From Lichenicola sp050954785 (GTDB lineage Bacteria; Pseudomonadota; Alphaproteobacteria; Acetobacterales; Acetobacteraceae): a stretch of 64,000 nt of DNA. The translations under genes and the position numbers were made by a program. The stretch spans positions 1 to 64,000 of the forward strand of contig JBPBQO010000146.1 of the NCBI GenBank assembly GCA_050954785.1, written 5' to 3'. Shown here piece by piece: positions 17,734-26,383 of this stretch. Every line of letters starts with the position of its first letter. The first letter of the stretch is position 1. Below the pieces are notes generated by a model. It was not told the DNA's origin. It made no database searches and was given only the letters and a program-made list of their open reading frames with translations.

Positions 17734-19218
17734 ATGAATTTCATACGCTTGCGCAATGACTGGCTCGGCAACGTAAGAGGCGACGTGCTGGCCGGGATGG
17801 TCGGGACCTTCGCCCTGATCCCCGAGGTGATCGCCTTCTCTTTTGTCGCCGGTGTCGATCCGGAGGTCGGGCTGTTCGCCTCGTTCGTGATCGGCACGGT
17901 GATCGCCATTACCGGCGGGCGTCCGGCGATGATCTCGGGCGCCGCTGGCTCGGTGGCGCTGGTTGCCGCGGCGCTGGTGCGCGGCCATGGGCTCGAATAC
18001 CTGCTTGCGGCCACCCTGCTGGCCGGCCTGATCCAGATCCTGTTCGGGTTGCTCCGGCTCGACGTGCTGATGCGGTTCGTGTCCCGCTCGGTGCGGACCG
18101 GCTTCGTGAACGCGCTGGCGATCCTGATCTTCTCGGCACAGTTGCCACAGATCGTCGGCCCGAACTGGGGATTCGGCACGCAGTTCGGCTGGCAGAACGA
18201 CGTGATGATCGCGGCCGGCGTGGCGCTGATCTACCTGGTACCGCGCTTGTTCACCGCGATCCCGTCGCCGCTGATCTGCGTGGTCGTGCTGACGCTCGTA
18301 TCCGTGCTGCTGCCGATGCCGCTTCGCACGGTGGCCGATCTCGGCCGGCTGCCGTCGTCGCTGCCGATGCTGCACTGGCCGACATTGCCGCCGACGCTGG
18401 CGACGCTCGGCATCATCGCGCCGTACGCGCTGGCGATGGCGGTGGTGGGCCTGCTCGAATCCATGATGACGGCGAGCGTCGTCGACGACCTCACGGAAAC
18501 CAACAGCGACAAGCGGCGCGAGTGTACCGGGCTCGGCATCGCCAACATGGCGGCCGGCCTGTTCGGCGGCATCGCCGGCTGCGGAATGATCGGCCAGACC
18601 GTCGGCAACGTGCGCTACGGCGGACGCGGACGGCTTTCGACCTTCGTGGCGGGTGCGTTCCTGCTGGTGCTGATGGTGGCGTTGCGGCCCTGGGTGGCGA
18701 AGGTGCCGGTGGCGGCACTCGTCGCCATCATGATCATGGTGTCGATCAGCACCTTCTCGTGGGGCTCGCTGCGCGACCTGGTGGTGCATCCCAAAACCTC
18801 CAGCATGGTGATGCTGGTCACCGTCGCCGTGGTCGTGGCGACCTCGGACCTGGCGATCGGCGTGGTCGTGGGCGTCCTGCTGAGCGGGGTGTTCTTCGCG
18901 TTCAAGGTGATGCGGTTGATGGCGGTCGAGATCGGATACGATGCGGACACCGATACCCGCCTGTATACGGTCCATGGCCAGGTGTTCTTCGCGTCCGCGG
19001 ACATGTTCGCTGATCGCTTCGACCTTCGCGATACCGCGCGCGCGGTGCGGATCGATCTGCGGCAGGCGCATCTGTGGGACATCACCGCGGTCGGCGCGCT
19101 GGAGTCGGTCGTCACCAAGATGCGGCGCCATGGCCTGCGCGTCGAACTGGTCGGGCTGAACGAGGCCAGTGCCGGCATGGTCGAGCGGCATGCCGGGCCA
19201 GGACTGGATCTTGCATAG
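17734..19218 (+). CDS. SulP-family anion transporter with STAS domain
   Basis: The 494-residue protein has about ten to twelve hydrophobic helices (first block DVLAGMVGTFALIPEVIAFS, which is the SulP signature region) and a C-terminal STAS domain (about residues 405-490, RLYTVHGQVFFASADMF then VRIDLRQAHLWDITAVGALE). Family members carry sulfate, bicarbonate or dicarboxylates; the substrate cannot be assigned. The start GTCATG at 17734 leaves 156 bp to murA for divergent promoters. Confidence 0.92.
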   Translation: MNFIRLRNDWLGNVRGDVLAGMVGTFALIPEVIAFSFVAGVDPEVGLFASFVIGTVIAITGGRPAMISGAAGSVALVAAALVRGHGLEYLLAATLLAGLIQILFGLLRLDVLMRFVSRSVRTGFVNALAILIFSAQLPQIVGPNWGFGTQFGWQNDVMIAAGVALIYLVPRLFTAIPSPLICVVVLTLVSVLLPMPLRTVADLGRLPSSLPMLHWPTLPPTLATLGIIAPYALAMAVVGLLESMMTASVVDDLTETNSDKRRECTGLGIANMAAGLFGGIAGCGMIGQTVGNVRYGGRGRLSTFVAGAFLLVLMVALRPWVAKVPVAALVAIMIMVSISTFSWGSLRDLVVHPKTSSMVMLVTVAVVVATSDLAIGVVVGVLLSGVFFAFKVMRLMAVEIGYDADTDTRLYTVHGQVFFASADMFADRFDLRDTARAVRIDLRQAHLWDITAVGALESVVTKMRRHGLRVELVGLNEASAGMVERHAGPGLDLA

Positions 19219-19247
19219 CAGTCAGGCGTAACTCGTCGATATGGGGG

Positions 19248-19272
19248 GTGTCCCGGGTTGCCGGCGACACCT
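19248..19272 (+). terminator. Bulged hairpin after sulP
   Basis: GGTGTC and CCGG at 19248 pair with CCGG and GACACC ending at 19272 around a GTTG loop, with one bulged C, 30 bases after the sulP stop. TTCTGTCC follows, so it may be an intrinsic terminator of moderate strength. Confidence 0.5.
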
Positions 19273-19563
19273 TCTGTCCGAACGCTGGATGCCGGATGGA
19301 CAGCCCTGAACGCAGTCCAGCAAAACAATACTTAAAGTTGATGAAGACCGGCATCCACTACCCTTGTCGGAGGCCAAGGCCGGCACGCCGCTGATTTCAG
19401 ATCGGCAAGTATTAATGGAAGTAAACGATTGGCTGCATATTTCCAGTTCGAGTATCGGTATTGAAACGATTTTAATTATCGTCTCAAATTTGAGCAATTG
19501 TGCAGTGCACCTAATCAAGTTTGTACAAAAGCGTTTCTTGACTTACAGCGCAGGAGGATCCAG

Positions 19564-19587
19564 ATGATCGTGCGCACCCGAACCTAG
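19564..19587 (+). other. Seven-codon mini-ORF with strong Shine-Dalgarno
   Basis: CAGGAGGATCCAG precedes an ATG that opens MIVRTRT and stops at TAG. It is the best ribosome-binding site in the 19219-19923 gap, which otherwise holds a terminator and one small ORF. It may be a leader peptide for the small ORF at 19612 or a relic of a gene start. Confidence 0.35.
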
Positions 19588-19611
19588 AGAAAAGTCTCTT
19601 AAAAGTCGGAA

Positions 19612-19869
19612 ATGGCGTTGGCAGTCGAGCCATCTATCAATTCGACAAAGCGATATTTCGGACGAACGCCCATGAACCGTATGCTTGTCGGCAATTCCCT
19701 GGCTACTTTCGGCGCCGCCACGATTACTCCGGATCGACGCGTGTCCGCGGCAGCGGCAAACCATGCCACCAACGGTTTTTTTCGTGGCATCGTGTTCGGA
19801 TTCGTCGCCGTGGTTCCATTCTGGACCGGGCTGATCTGGCTTGGACTCAGACTGTTCAATCACGGGTAA
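19612..19869 (+). CDS. Putative small single-span membrane protein
   Basis: This 85-codon frame (alternative ATG at 19672 gives 65) ends with a hydrophobic helix GIVFGFVAVVPFWTGLIWLG and the tail LRLFNHG. No family is recognised. Support comes from the clear membrane helix, the mini-ORF with a strong ribosome-binding site just upstream, and a hairpin immediately after the stop. Against it, its own ribosome-binding site is weak and the first half shows no known motif. Confidence 0.4.
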   Translation: MALAVEPSINSTKRYFGRTPMNRMLVGNSLATFGAATITPDRRVSAAAANHATNGFFRGIVFGFVAVVPFWTGLIWLGLRLFNHG

Positions 19870-19870
19870 C

Positions 19871-19920
19871 GACGACGTGCCTCGATAATTTAAGGCACCT
19901 CGTCGCCAAGTCCTGGCGAC
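19871..19920. terminator. Tandem hairpins between converging genes
   Basis: GACGACGTGCCT (19871-19882) pairs with AGGCACCTCGTC (19893-19904) with one mismatch. GTCGCCA (19902-19908) pairs perfectly with TGGCGAC (19914-19920). They lie between the small ORF and the convergent GH5 gene and probably stop transcription from both sides. Confidence 0.6.
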
Positions 19921-19923
19921 GGA

Positions 19924-20931
19924 TCAGTGGGCTGCGGATCGACTAAGGTAGGGCAGCAGGACTGTCATTTGAGCACGATCGCGTCCATGGTCCGGCTCCA
20001 GAGTGAACATGTAGTTTCCCCAGAGGGGGCCGGCTGCCCAGTACGTCCACCCGAGCCATTCTTTGGAATTGGCCTTCATGAAGGCCACCACGTGGTCCAG
20101 GACCGCGGCGCATTCCGGCCGGCGACTGACGCCGAACTCGCCGAGAAATCCTTGCTGATGGTGAGCGTGCAGCCATTGCGTGACCGAGGTCAGTCTCCGC
20201 ACGGCTTCATCCGGGGCGACACACGTATCCTTGGTCCCCGACGAGTCCCGGTCGAAATACTGATGGACCTCGAACACCATGCGATGCCGTGGATCCTTTA
20301 ATCCGGCGAGCGCATCACCGTTGAGAGAGGCAAAGTTGTGGGCACCGTCCCAGCCTACCCCCGACACGAGAATACGGTTGTTCGAACCGGTGCGCCGGAT
20401 GCCGTCGATTGCCTGCTGCTGGATGTTCTTCCAGAGAAGGGGGTCCGGGATTTGAGGCTCGTTCATCAAACCGAACAGCACGCTGTCGTCACGGCCGAAG
20501 CGCCCGGCCAGCTTGACCCAGAGATCCGTGAACGCCGATGCCGTCACGTCGCCGGTGCCGATCTGAACGCCGCGATAGCGGCCGTAATCATGGATGTCGA
20601 TGATGGTAGAGGCGCCGTGCTGGCGTATGATCTCGATCAGATCGGCAAGCCGCGTCAGCTCCTTGGCATCGAGCGGACCGAGAAGTTCGGGCTGTAGGCG
20701 CGACCACAGCACCGAGATCCGAAAGACGTTCATGCCTTTCCGGGTGAAGTAGGTCACTTCCTCCGCCTTCGGGTAAAGATAGTCTTTCCCGTAGATCCCG
20801 GGCACCTTCGAAGATGCGAAGCCCGCACCGGCCAGATTGACGCCCTTGAGGTCCTGGGCGTGGCCGCATGGCGTGCCAAAGGCGCACATCGCCAGGGTAG
20901 CCCATCCCGCGACGGTCCCCATCTTTTTCAT
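19924..20931 (-). CDS. Secreted GH5 endoglucanase-like enzyme (first of three)
   Basis: The 335-residue protein has a Sec signal (MGTVAGWATLAMCAFGTPCG, cleavage near GHAQ) and a GH5 barrel. The acid/base Glu is near residue 157 in LMNEPQIPD, and the nucleophile Glu is near residue 265 in FLGEFGVSR. An aromatic patch TYWAAGPLWGNYMF follows. GH5 enzymes of this type cut beta-1,4-glucan. Its start overlaps the stop of the polymerase gene (20928-20931), so polymerase and hydrolase are translationally coupled. This places the enzyme in exopolysaccharide handling rather than nutrition. It is paralogous to the GH5 at 31949. Confidence 0.92.
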   Translation of the reverse strand: MKKMGTVAGWATLAMCAFGTPCGHAQDLKGVNLAGAGFASSKVPGIYGKDYLYPKAEEVTYFTRKGMNVFRISVLWSRLQPELLGPLDAKELTRLADLIEIIRQHGASTIIDIHDYGRYRGVQIGTGDVTASAFTDLWVKLAGRFGRDDSVLFGLMNEPQIPDPLLWKNIQQQAIDGIRRTGSNNRILVSGVGWDGAHNFASLNGDALAGLKDPRHRMVFEVHQYFDRDSSGTKDTCVAPDEAVRRLTSVTQWLHAHHQQGFLGEFGVSRRPECAAVLDHVVAFMKANSKEWLGWTYWAAGPLWGNYMFTLEPDHGRDRAQMTVLLPYLSRSAAH

Positions 20932-22220
20932 GCGAGGCTGCCCTGGATCGCGGGGCGAGTGAACCGTTGCAAGCTCGGCATGGAGCGTGCGCGCGCCTTT
21001 ACCGCCTGCGTCGCCGGGCAGTTCGCCACGCCATACAGGAACCAGAGAAGAGCCGCTGTCTTGATCGTGAAGATCGACGCTCCGATGCACAAGGACGTCG
21101 ACAGGTAGACCGCGATCATGACCTTCATGGATGTCGCTTCCATCCGTACGGATCGATTGAAGGCGAACAGTGCCAGGAACATCAGGGTCAGCGGCAGGCC
21201 CATATTGTTCACGACATACGCATATCCGGTGTCCGCAGTATAAACCTGGGACGGCAACATGGCGAACCATTGCGGCAGGTGCCAGTAGTTGAGAAGCCGG
21301 CTGGAGAACAGGAGCCGTCCCGAAAGATTGTCGATCATGATGGCTGGAACGACACCCTTCAACTCGTTCAGCGAGCCGACCAGGGTCAGTCCCACCATCA
21401 CCACGAGCGGCATCACGAACACTGCGATACGGGACCGAACCAGTGGCGTCAAACGCACGAGCAGCATCGCCGTGCAGCATCCGCCGGCGAAGCGACTATC
21501 GGCGATGATCACGCAAAGTACGGAGAGCGCCAGCAACCAGCCTCTGCTTCGCCGCGATCCATTGGTCGTGGTTATGCACCACGCAAACATGATGGCAGCG
21601 TAGTTACCGAGTGAATCCGGCTCGAGAAAGATCGACGAGACACGATGCGATCCCAGCAGCGTGGGGAAGAAGGTGCGGGACAGTGCACCGCGATCGCCAC
21701 TGAGATAGAGGTTCGTGCCGCTGTAATTCACCGTGCCTGGGGCGATCACACCCTTGTCGACGTAGTACGACCAGACGTCGAAAATCTCGCCGAACGTCGG
21801 TGTGAACAGCAGCTCGAAGAACCCGACTGCGAGAACAATCGCCATCAGTGTCCAGACCAGGCGACTGGCCTGACGCGGAGTGGCCATCCTGCCTAGTTTG
21901 TAGAAAATGTACATGATCCCGAGGTCATGCAGGATTTTCAGGTTCACCTCGGAATTGATCAGCTTCATGCCGACCATGAACAGGACGCTCATGACAAGAA
22001 GCTGTTTTACCCACAGCGCCACATCGTTTCGGATAGCGATGATGCCGATCAGCAGGATCAGAAGCTCCGTGGCGACGATCGGAAGACTTCCGATTGGCGC
22101 CCAGCCACGCGTCTTGATGAAGCACAGCACCATGTTGAACATCATGGATGCGATGATCAGCCACGACCCAAGGTCCAGGCTCTGGCCTCTGTTCGCTGAT
22201 CGTGCTCGGCTGGCAGGCAT
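20928..22220 (-). CDS. Exopolysaccharide polymerase, GumE/Wzy-like membrane protein
   Basis: The 430-residue protein is an integral membrane protein with about ten to twelve helices and a large polar loop (about residues 150-200, SGTNLYLSGDRGALSRTFFP). That layout fits Wzy/O-antigen-ligase-like polymerases and GumE. A very good Shine-Dalgarno AAGGAGAGG stands 4 bases before the ATG at 22220. It would join lipid-linked repeat units on the periplasmic side. The assignment rests on topology and on its neighbours (GH5 downstream, GumK-like gene divergent across 863 bp), because polymerases show little sequence conservation. Confidence 0.78.
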   Translation of the reverse strand: MPASRARSANRGQSLDLGSWLIIASMMFNMVLCFIKTRGWAPIGSLPIVATELLILLIGIIAIRNDVALWVKQLLVMSVLFMVGMKLINSEVNLKILHDLGIMYIFYKLGRMATPRQASRLVWTLMAIVLAVGFFELLFTPTFGEIFDVWSYYVDKGVIAPGTVNYSGTNLYLSGDRGALSRTFFPTLLGSHRVSSIFLEPDSLGNYAAIMFAWCITTTNGSRRSRGWLLALSVLCVIIADSRFAGGCCTAMLLVRLTPLVRSRIAVFVMPLVVMVGLTLVGSLNELKGVVPAIMIDNLSGRLLFSSRLLNYWHLPQWFAMLPSQVYTADTGYAYVVNNMGLPLTLMFLALFAFNRSVRMEATSMKVMIAVYLSTSLCIGASIFTIKTAALLWFLYGVANCPATQAVKARARSMPSLQRFTRPAIQGSLA

Positions 22221-23083
22221 TCATCCTCTCCTTATAGAGATGTTCGGCACGCGTTTTCGGACAGGAGTGCAATCCAGCAGACTCGGCGCGGGCCGCTTCC
22301 CGCCCGATCGTTCCCAATCGTCCGGCAGACCGCCATGGCCGATCCGCCGGCCAGTCCGGCGCGTATCATCACGCACTGGGGCCTCGATACGGCGATGGGT
22401 GTGACCGGACAGTGGGATCATGAGTTGCCATGGCTGGTTGAACGAAAGCGATGCGGGACATGTTCGGGCTGCTTGCGTCTGCAGGCGGGCTTAACGTACT
22501 GGTCAGCCTTGTGAATACCATGCTGGCAACCGGAAGGCGCTGCAAATATGCACGGTGCGGCCGTTCGCCATGCGAATCGGCGACCTCGGCGTCGGCCGAT
22601 ACGGTCGGGTCACGGCGGGTATCCTGGACCAGCACCAGGGGCGTCATTGTTGCCAATGACGATACGCGGATGTTCGCGCAACGGAGGTGACGTGTCCCAA
22701 GACTGAAATCCTCCAACGTTACGATCATGTGCAGGTTGCCAATCATTACAAAATTTAAAGAAACGTTCGCTAGGTAATATGCTGTTGTAGCGATCAGCAG
22801 GCAGTCCTGAATAAAGTTGCTCGTTAAATCACAGTTAAACCGTGTGATCTGTTCTTCCGATGCGTAGTATGCGACGTCAGAAGCTCGATTGCGCCACGAT
22901 CGTCAAGTATGGCTTGACGATTCCATGCTTGGTGCTAGCTGAATAAACAGGCTGTGAACGTGGCTATCTTGATGAATGTCCTCATTGTAGAGATAATCAG
23001 ATGCGCCTGATATGTGAAGAGTGGAAGACAACGTGATCAATACGGATGCAAGATTTACTGATGAAGGGTAATGGTATCATTCC
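22221..23083. other. Long divergent intergenic region between polymerase and gumK
   Basis: These 863 bp separate the divergent wzy and gumK genes. The half near wzy is GC-rich. The half from about 22740 is clearly AT-richer, with stop codons in all frames. Short open frames at 22369-22746 (minus) and 22451-22690 (plus) overlap each other and match nothing recognised. The region must hold both promoters; no operator was identified. Confidence 0.5.
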
Positions 23084-24190
23084 ATGCTCAACTCCCTAGT
23101 CATATCAGTTCATGATTTCCGCAGCCTTCGCAAAGCGAGTGTTCATTTTATCACGGGCGAACTCGTGCATCGGGGCCCCACACGGTTTTTCTCGATCGGC
23201 ATGTCCCGCCTCTCGATGCGTCGCGGCGACACACGTGCCAACCTCGACGGACGCTCGAACCGGGTCGAACGGTATGAAGGCGTCGATTGCTACCTGTGGA
23301 AGAAAGCCTGGCATCCGTTCAACACGCGCCGCAGGCAGCTCGCCATGCTGGAATCAGCCATGTTCAGCTTATACCGGCTGGTCCTGCCATCCGTTCCGAG
23401 GCAATGGGTACGCGAGGCCGACATCGTGTTTATCGAGTCCGGTCTCGCCGCCATCTTCGTCGCGGATGTCAAGCGGATCAACCCGGCTGCCAGGATCGTC
23501 TATCTTGCATCGGACGATCTCGACGTCGTGGATTGCGCGCCGACCATCAAGCGAGATTTCGCGAAAAACTTCGACAGCATCGACACCGTGAGGCTTCCCT
23601 CGCGTTTCCTGGCCAGTGGCATGCCGCACACGCGAAGCTCCATCTTCGTTCCGCATGGTATCGACCGCGACATGGCCACCAAGCGCTATCCAAATCCATA
23701 CAAGGGTCGTTTGGCGGCGGTTTCGGTCGGTTCGATGCTGTTCGATGCCTCCTTCTTCACCGAGGCCGCGTCGCTGTTTCCCGATATCGACTTCCATGTG
23801 ATCGGTGCAGGCAAAGCGGCGGCATCTCTTGCCGGGACCAACATCATCGTCCATCCGGAACTGGCATTCGTGGAAACACTCGGCTACCTGCAGCACGCCG
23901 CATTCGGTATCGCGCCGTATCGCGACGCGGAAACGCCGCGCTATCTGATCGACACCTCCCTCAAGCTTCGTCAGTTCGCGTTGTTCGGCATCCCGGCGGT
24001 GTGCCCCTATTTCGCTCTCGGGACCGAGGCCGGCCGCTTCGGCTATCTGCCGGGGGATGCCGAATCCATCCGCGCTGCGATTACGGCCGCCCTGGCGAAC
24101 CAGGTGCCGATCGTCGACGCATCGTTCTCCTGGGCGGAGGTCGTCGAACGGATCCTCGAGCCGCAGGCCTATCCGGACACGAGGCTATGA
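23084..24190 (+). CDS. gumK: Glucuronosyltransferase, GumK (GT70) homologue
   Basis: The 368-residue protein matches recalled Xanthomonas GumK along its length: SVHDFRSLRKASVHFIT near the N-terminus, GVDCYLWKKAWHPFNTRR, VFIESGLAAIF, KRINPAARIVYLASD, AVSVGSMLFDASFF and the C-terminal ILEPQAYPDTRL. GumK adds glucuronate from UDP-GlcA to the mannose of the lipid-linked Man-Glc-Glc intermediate at the inner membrane. The donor is supplied by ugd at 30425. It starts a plus-strand unit with two more glycosyltransferases. Confidence 0.94.
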   Translation: MLNSLVISVHDFRSLRKASVHFITGELVHRGPTRFFSIGMSRLSMRRGDTRANLDGRSNRVERYEGVDCYLWKKAWHPFNTRRRQLAMLESAMFSLYRLVLPSVPRQWVREADIVFIESGLAAIFVADVKRINPAARIVYLASDDLDVVDCAPTIKRDFAKNFDSIDTVRLPSRFLASGMPHTRSSIFVPHGIDRDMATKRYPNPYKGRLAAVSVGSMLFDASFFTEAASLFPDIDFHVIGAGKAAASLAGTNIIVHPELAFVETLGYLQHAAFGIAPYRDAETPRYLIDTSLKLRQFALFGIPAVCPYFALGTEAGRFGYLPGDAESIRAAITAALANQVPIVDASFSWAEVVERILEPQAYPDTRL

Positions 24191-24218
24191 TCGCATCCGC
24201 TCGCATGGTGGCCGTCGC

Positions 24219-25397
24219 ATGACGACCCAATCGGCTCCATCGCGCCCTGTGGTCGCGATCTACCGGACGGAGGTGCTCCCGCTGTCCGAGACGTTCGTTC
24301 GGGACCAGGCATTGGCGCTCCGACGCTGGCAGCCGATCCTTGTCGGCGAGCGACAGATCGACGCGTTGCCGCTGTCCGGTCTGGCAGTCTCCACCTGCCA
24401 TTCCGGACCGGCAACCTTGGCCCAGCGTCTCGCAAGCCTGGCCTGGCGCCGGCTCGGACGTCCGTCGCCGTCGATGGTCGCTCTGGTCAGGCGCGCGGCG
24501 CCCAACCTGATCCATGCGCATTTCGGCTTCGACGGCGTCGAGGCCTGGCCGATCGCCCGGCGCCTCGGCCTGCCGCTCCTGGTCACGCTGCACGGATCCG
24601 ACATCACGACGACGATGGACTGGTTCACCTCGGGCCGAGCCGGGCGACGCTGGGCGGCCTATCCGTCGCGTCTCGCCCAGATCGCCACGCAGCGCCAGGT
24701 CAGTTTCGTCGCCATTTCGGAAAACATCCGCCGCGCGGCGCTCGATGCCGGGCTCCCGCCGGAAAGGATTTTCGTGGAACGGATCGGCGTGAACACCAGC
24801 GGGTTCGCACCGGGCGGACTGCCGATCGCCAGGCGTCAGCCGCTCATCCTGTTCCTGGGTCGGCTTGTCGAAAAGAAAGGCTGCAGCTTCCTGATCGAAT
24901 CCTTCAAGACTCTCCGCCGAGACGTGCCTGGTTGTCAGCTGGTCATCGCCGGCGACGGGCCCTTGCGAGCGGAACTGGAAGCTCAGGCAGCCGGCCTCGA
25001 CGGGGTGCGGTTTGCCGGCAGCGTGTCCCACGATCAGGTCCGGGCGCTCATGCAGCAGGCTCGTGTGTTCTGCCTGCCGAGCATCACGGCAGCGAGTGGC
25101 GATGCCGAGGGGCTGCCGCTGGTGATATTGGAAGCACAGGCCAGCGGCGTGCCGGTCGTTACCTCCGCGCGTGGTGGGGCCGAGGAAGGGATACGTGATG
25201 GCCAGACCGGGCTCGCATTCGCCGAGCGCGACGTTGCCGCCATGACCAGGCATCTGGTGAGCGTGCTGAGCGACGACGCGCTTGCCACACGCATGTCCGA
25301 GGCTGCTCCCGGCTTCATTGCCGCCGAGCACGACCTCCTGAAATGTACCGAGCGGCTGGAACGCGTTTACGATGTCGTCGCCAGGACCCGGTCGTGA
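24219..25397 (+). CDS. GT4-family glycosyltransferase
   Basis: The 392-residue protein has two Rossmann-like halves. The N-terminal half has LIHAHFGFDGVEAWPIARRL and LVTLHGSDITTTMDW. The C-terminal half has LFLGRLVEKKGCSFLIESF and the donor-binding EGLPLVILEAQASGVPVV (the E-x7-E motif of retaining GT4 enzymes). The start is taken at 24219, 28 bp after gumK. It probably adds a sugar beyond the glucuronate of the side chain, as the extra transferases of acetan do. Donor and linkage are unknown. Confidence 0.9.
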   Translation: MTTQSAPSRPVVAIYRTEVLPLSETFVRDQALALRRWQPILVGERQIDALPLSGLAVSTCHSGPATLAQRLASLAWRRLGRPSPSMVALVRRAAPNLIHAHFGFDGVEAWPIARRLGLPLLVTLHGSDITTTMDWFTSGRAGRRWAAYPSRLAQIATQRQVSFVAISENIRRAALDAGLPPERIFVERIGVNTSGFAPGGLPIARRQPLILFLGRLVEKKGCSFLIESFKTLRRDVPGCQLVIAGDGPLRAELEAQAAGLDGVRFAGSVSHDQVRALMQQARVFCLPSITAASGDAEGLPLVILEAQASGVPVVTSARGGAEEGIRDGQTGLAFAERDVAAMTRHLVSVLSDDALATRMSEAAPGFIAAEHDLLKCTERLERVYDVVARTRS

Positions 25398-26359
25398 CCG
25401 ATCTCGACAGCGTCGCGGTCATTATCCCGACCTTCAATGCGCAAGCCTTCATGATCCGTGCGATCAAGTCGGTGCAGGCACAGACGCGTCCGGCCAGTGA
25501 GATCATTATCGTCGACGATTGCTCGACCGACGATACGCGAGCGATCCTCGACCGGATCGCGGGCGAGGATCCCCGGATCCGGATCGTCCACATGCCGCGT
25601 AATGGCGGACCGTCCGCCGCACGGAACGCCGGTATCAAACTTGCGACAAGCCGATGGATCGCGATCCTGGATGCCGACGATGCCTTTGCTCCGCAACGGC
25701 TGGCCGAACTGGTGCCGTTTGCCGTCGACACGAACGCGGATATCGCGACCGATAACCTCGCCCTCTACGATGCCCAGGCCAAGCTGGTTACCGGCACCGG
25801 ACTGGCGGATGGCGTCGTCGTTCCCGACTGCCCGATTGGCTTGCGCGACTTTCTCGATCACAACCGTGCCGACGGAAAAAGCTTCGACTGGGGTTTGCTC
25901 AAACCCCTGTTCAGGCGGCAGGTCCTGGTTGATCGCGCCGTGTTTTACAACCCGGAAGTCCGCCATGGCGAAGATTTTCAACTTGCGGTCGAGTTATTGT
26001 TGGCCGGCGCAACGTTCAGAATTCTGAACCGTCCGCTTTATCTCTATACACAGCGTCAGGGCGCCGTCAGCGGACGCGCCTCGGGCATGACGCGCACGAC
26101 GGTCGCGTATGGCACCATGAGGGATGCCGCACTCAAGATGAGCCGGGATGAGCGGCTGACATCGGATCCGGAGCTCGTCGAGCTGCTGCGGATCAGGGCT
26201 CATGGGCTTGGGCGTCTCGATGACGCCGATTTCGTGTCGAGGGCCGTGCACGGTGGCCAGATCGGGCGGATCGTGCAGCGGTGCATGCGCGACCCGGCCT
26301 TCTTCCCGCGGATGCTGCGTCAGATCGGCGCCGCGCTTCGACGACGGCTCCCGTTCTGA
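25394..26359 (+). CDS. GT2-family glycosyltransferase
   Basis: The 321-residue inverting transferase shows VAVIIPTFNAQAFM at the N-terminus, then IIVDDCSTDDTRAI, WIAILDADDAFAPQRL (the DxD metal site) and a late GEDFQLAVELLLAG that holds the catalytic base. The GTG start overlaps the TGA of the GT4 gene (GTGA), a sign of coupled translation. It resembles succinoglycan-type ExoO/ExoW transferases and should act in side-chain extension. The last gene of this unit, it converges on wzx with 24 bp between. Confidence 0.9.
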   Translation: MTDLDSVAVIIPTFNAQAFMIRAIKSVQAQTRPASEIIIVDDCSTDDTRAILDRIAGEDPRIRIVHMPRNGGPSAARNAGIKLATSRWIAILDADDAFAPQRLAELVPFAVDTNADIATDNLALYDAQAKLVTGTGLADGVVVPDCPIGLRDFLDHNRADGKSFDWGLLKPLFRRQVLVDRAVFYNPEVRHGEDFQLAVELLLAGATFRILNRPLYLYTQRQGAVSGRASGMTRTTVAYGTMRDAALKMSRDERLTSDPELVELLRIRAHGLGRLDDADFVSRAVHGGQIGRIVQRCMRDPAFFPRMLRQIGAALRRRLPF

Positions 26360-26383
26360 CGCAGCGACGCGGGCCCTTCCTGC

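Noticed and set aside
22369..22746. 125-codon minus-strand frame (and an overlapping 79-codon plus frame) between wzy and gumK
   Set aside because: The two frames contradict each other and neither resembles a protein family.
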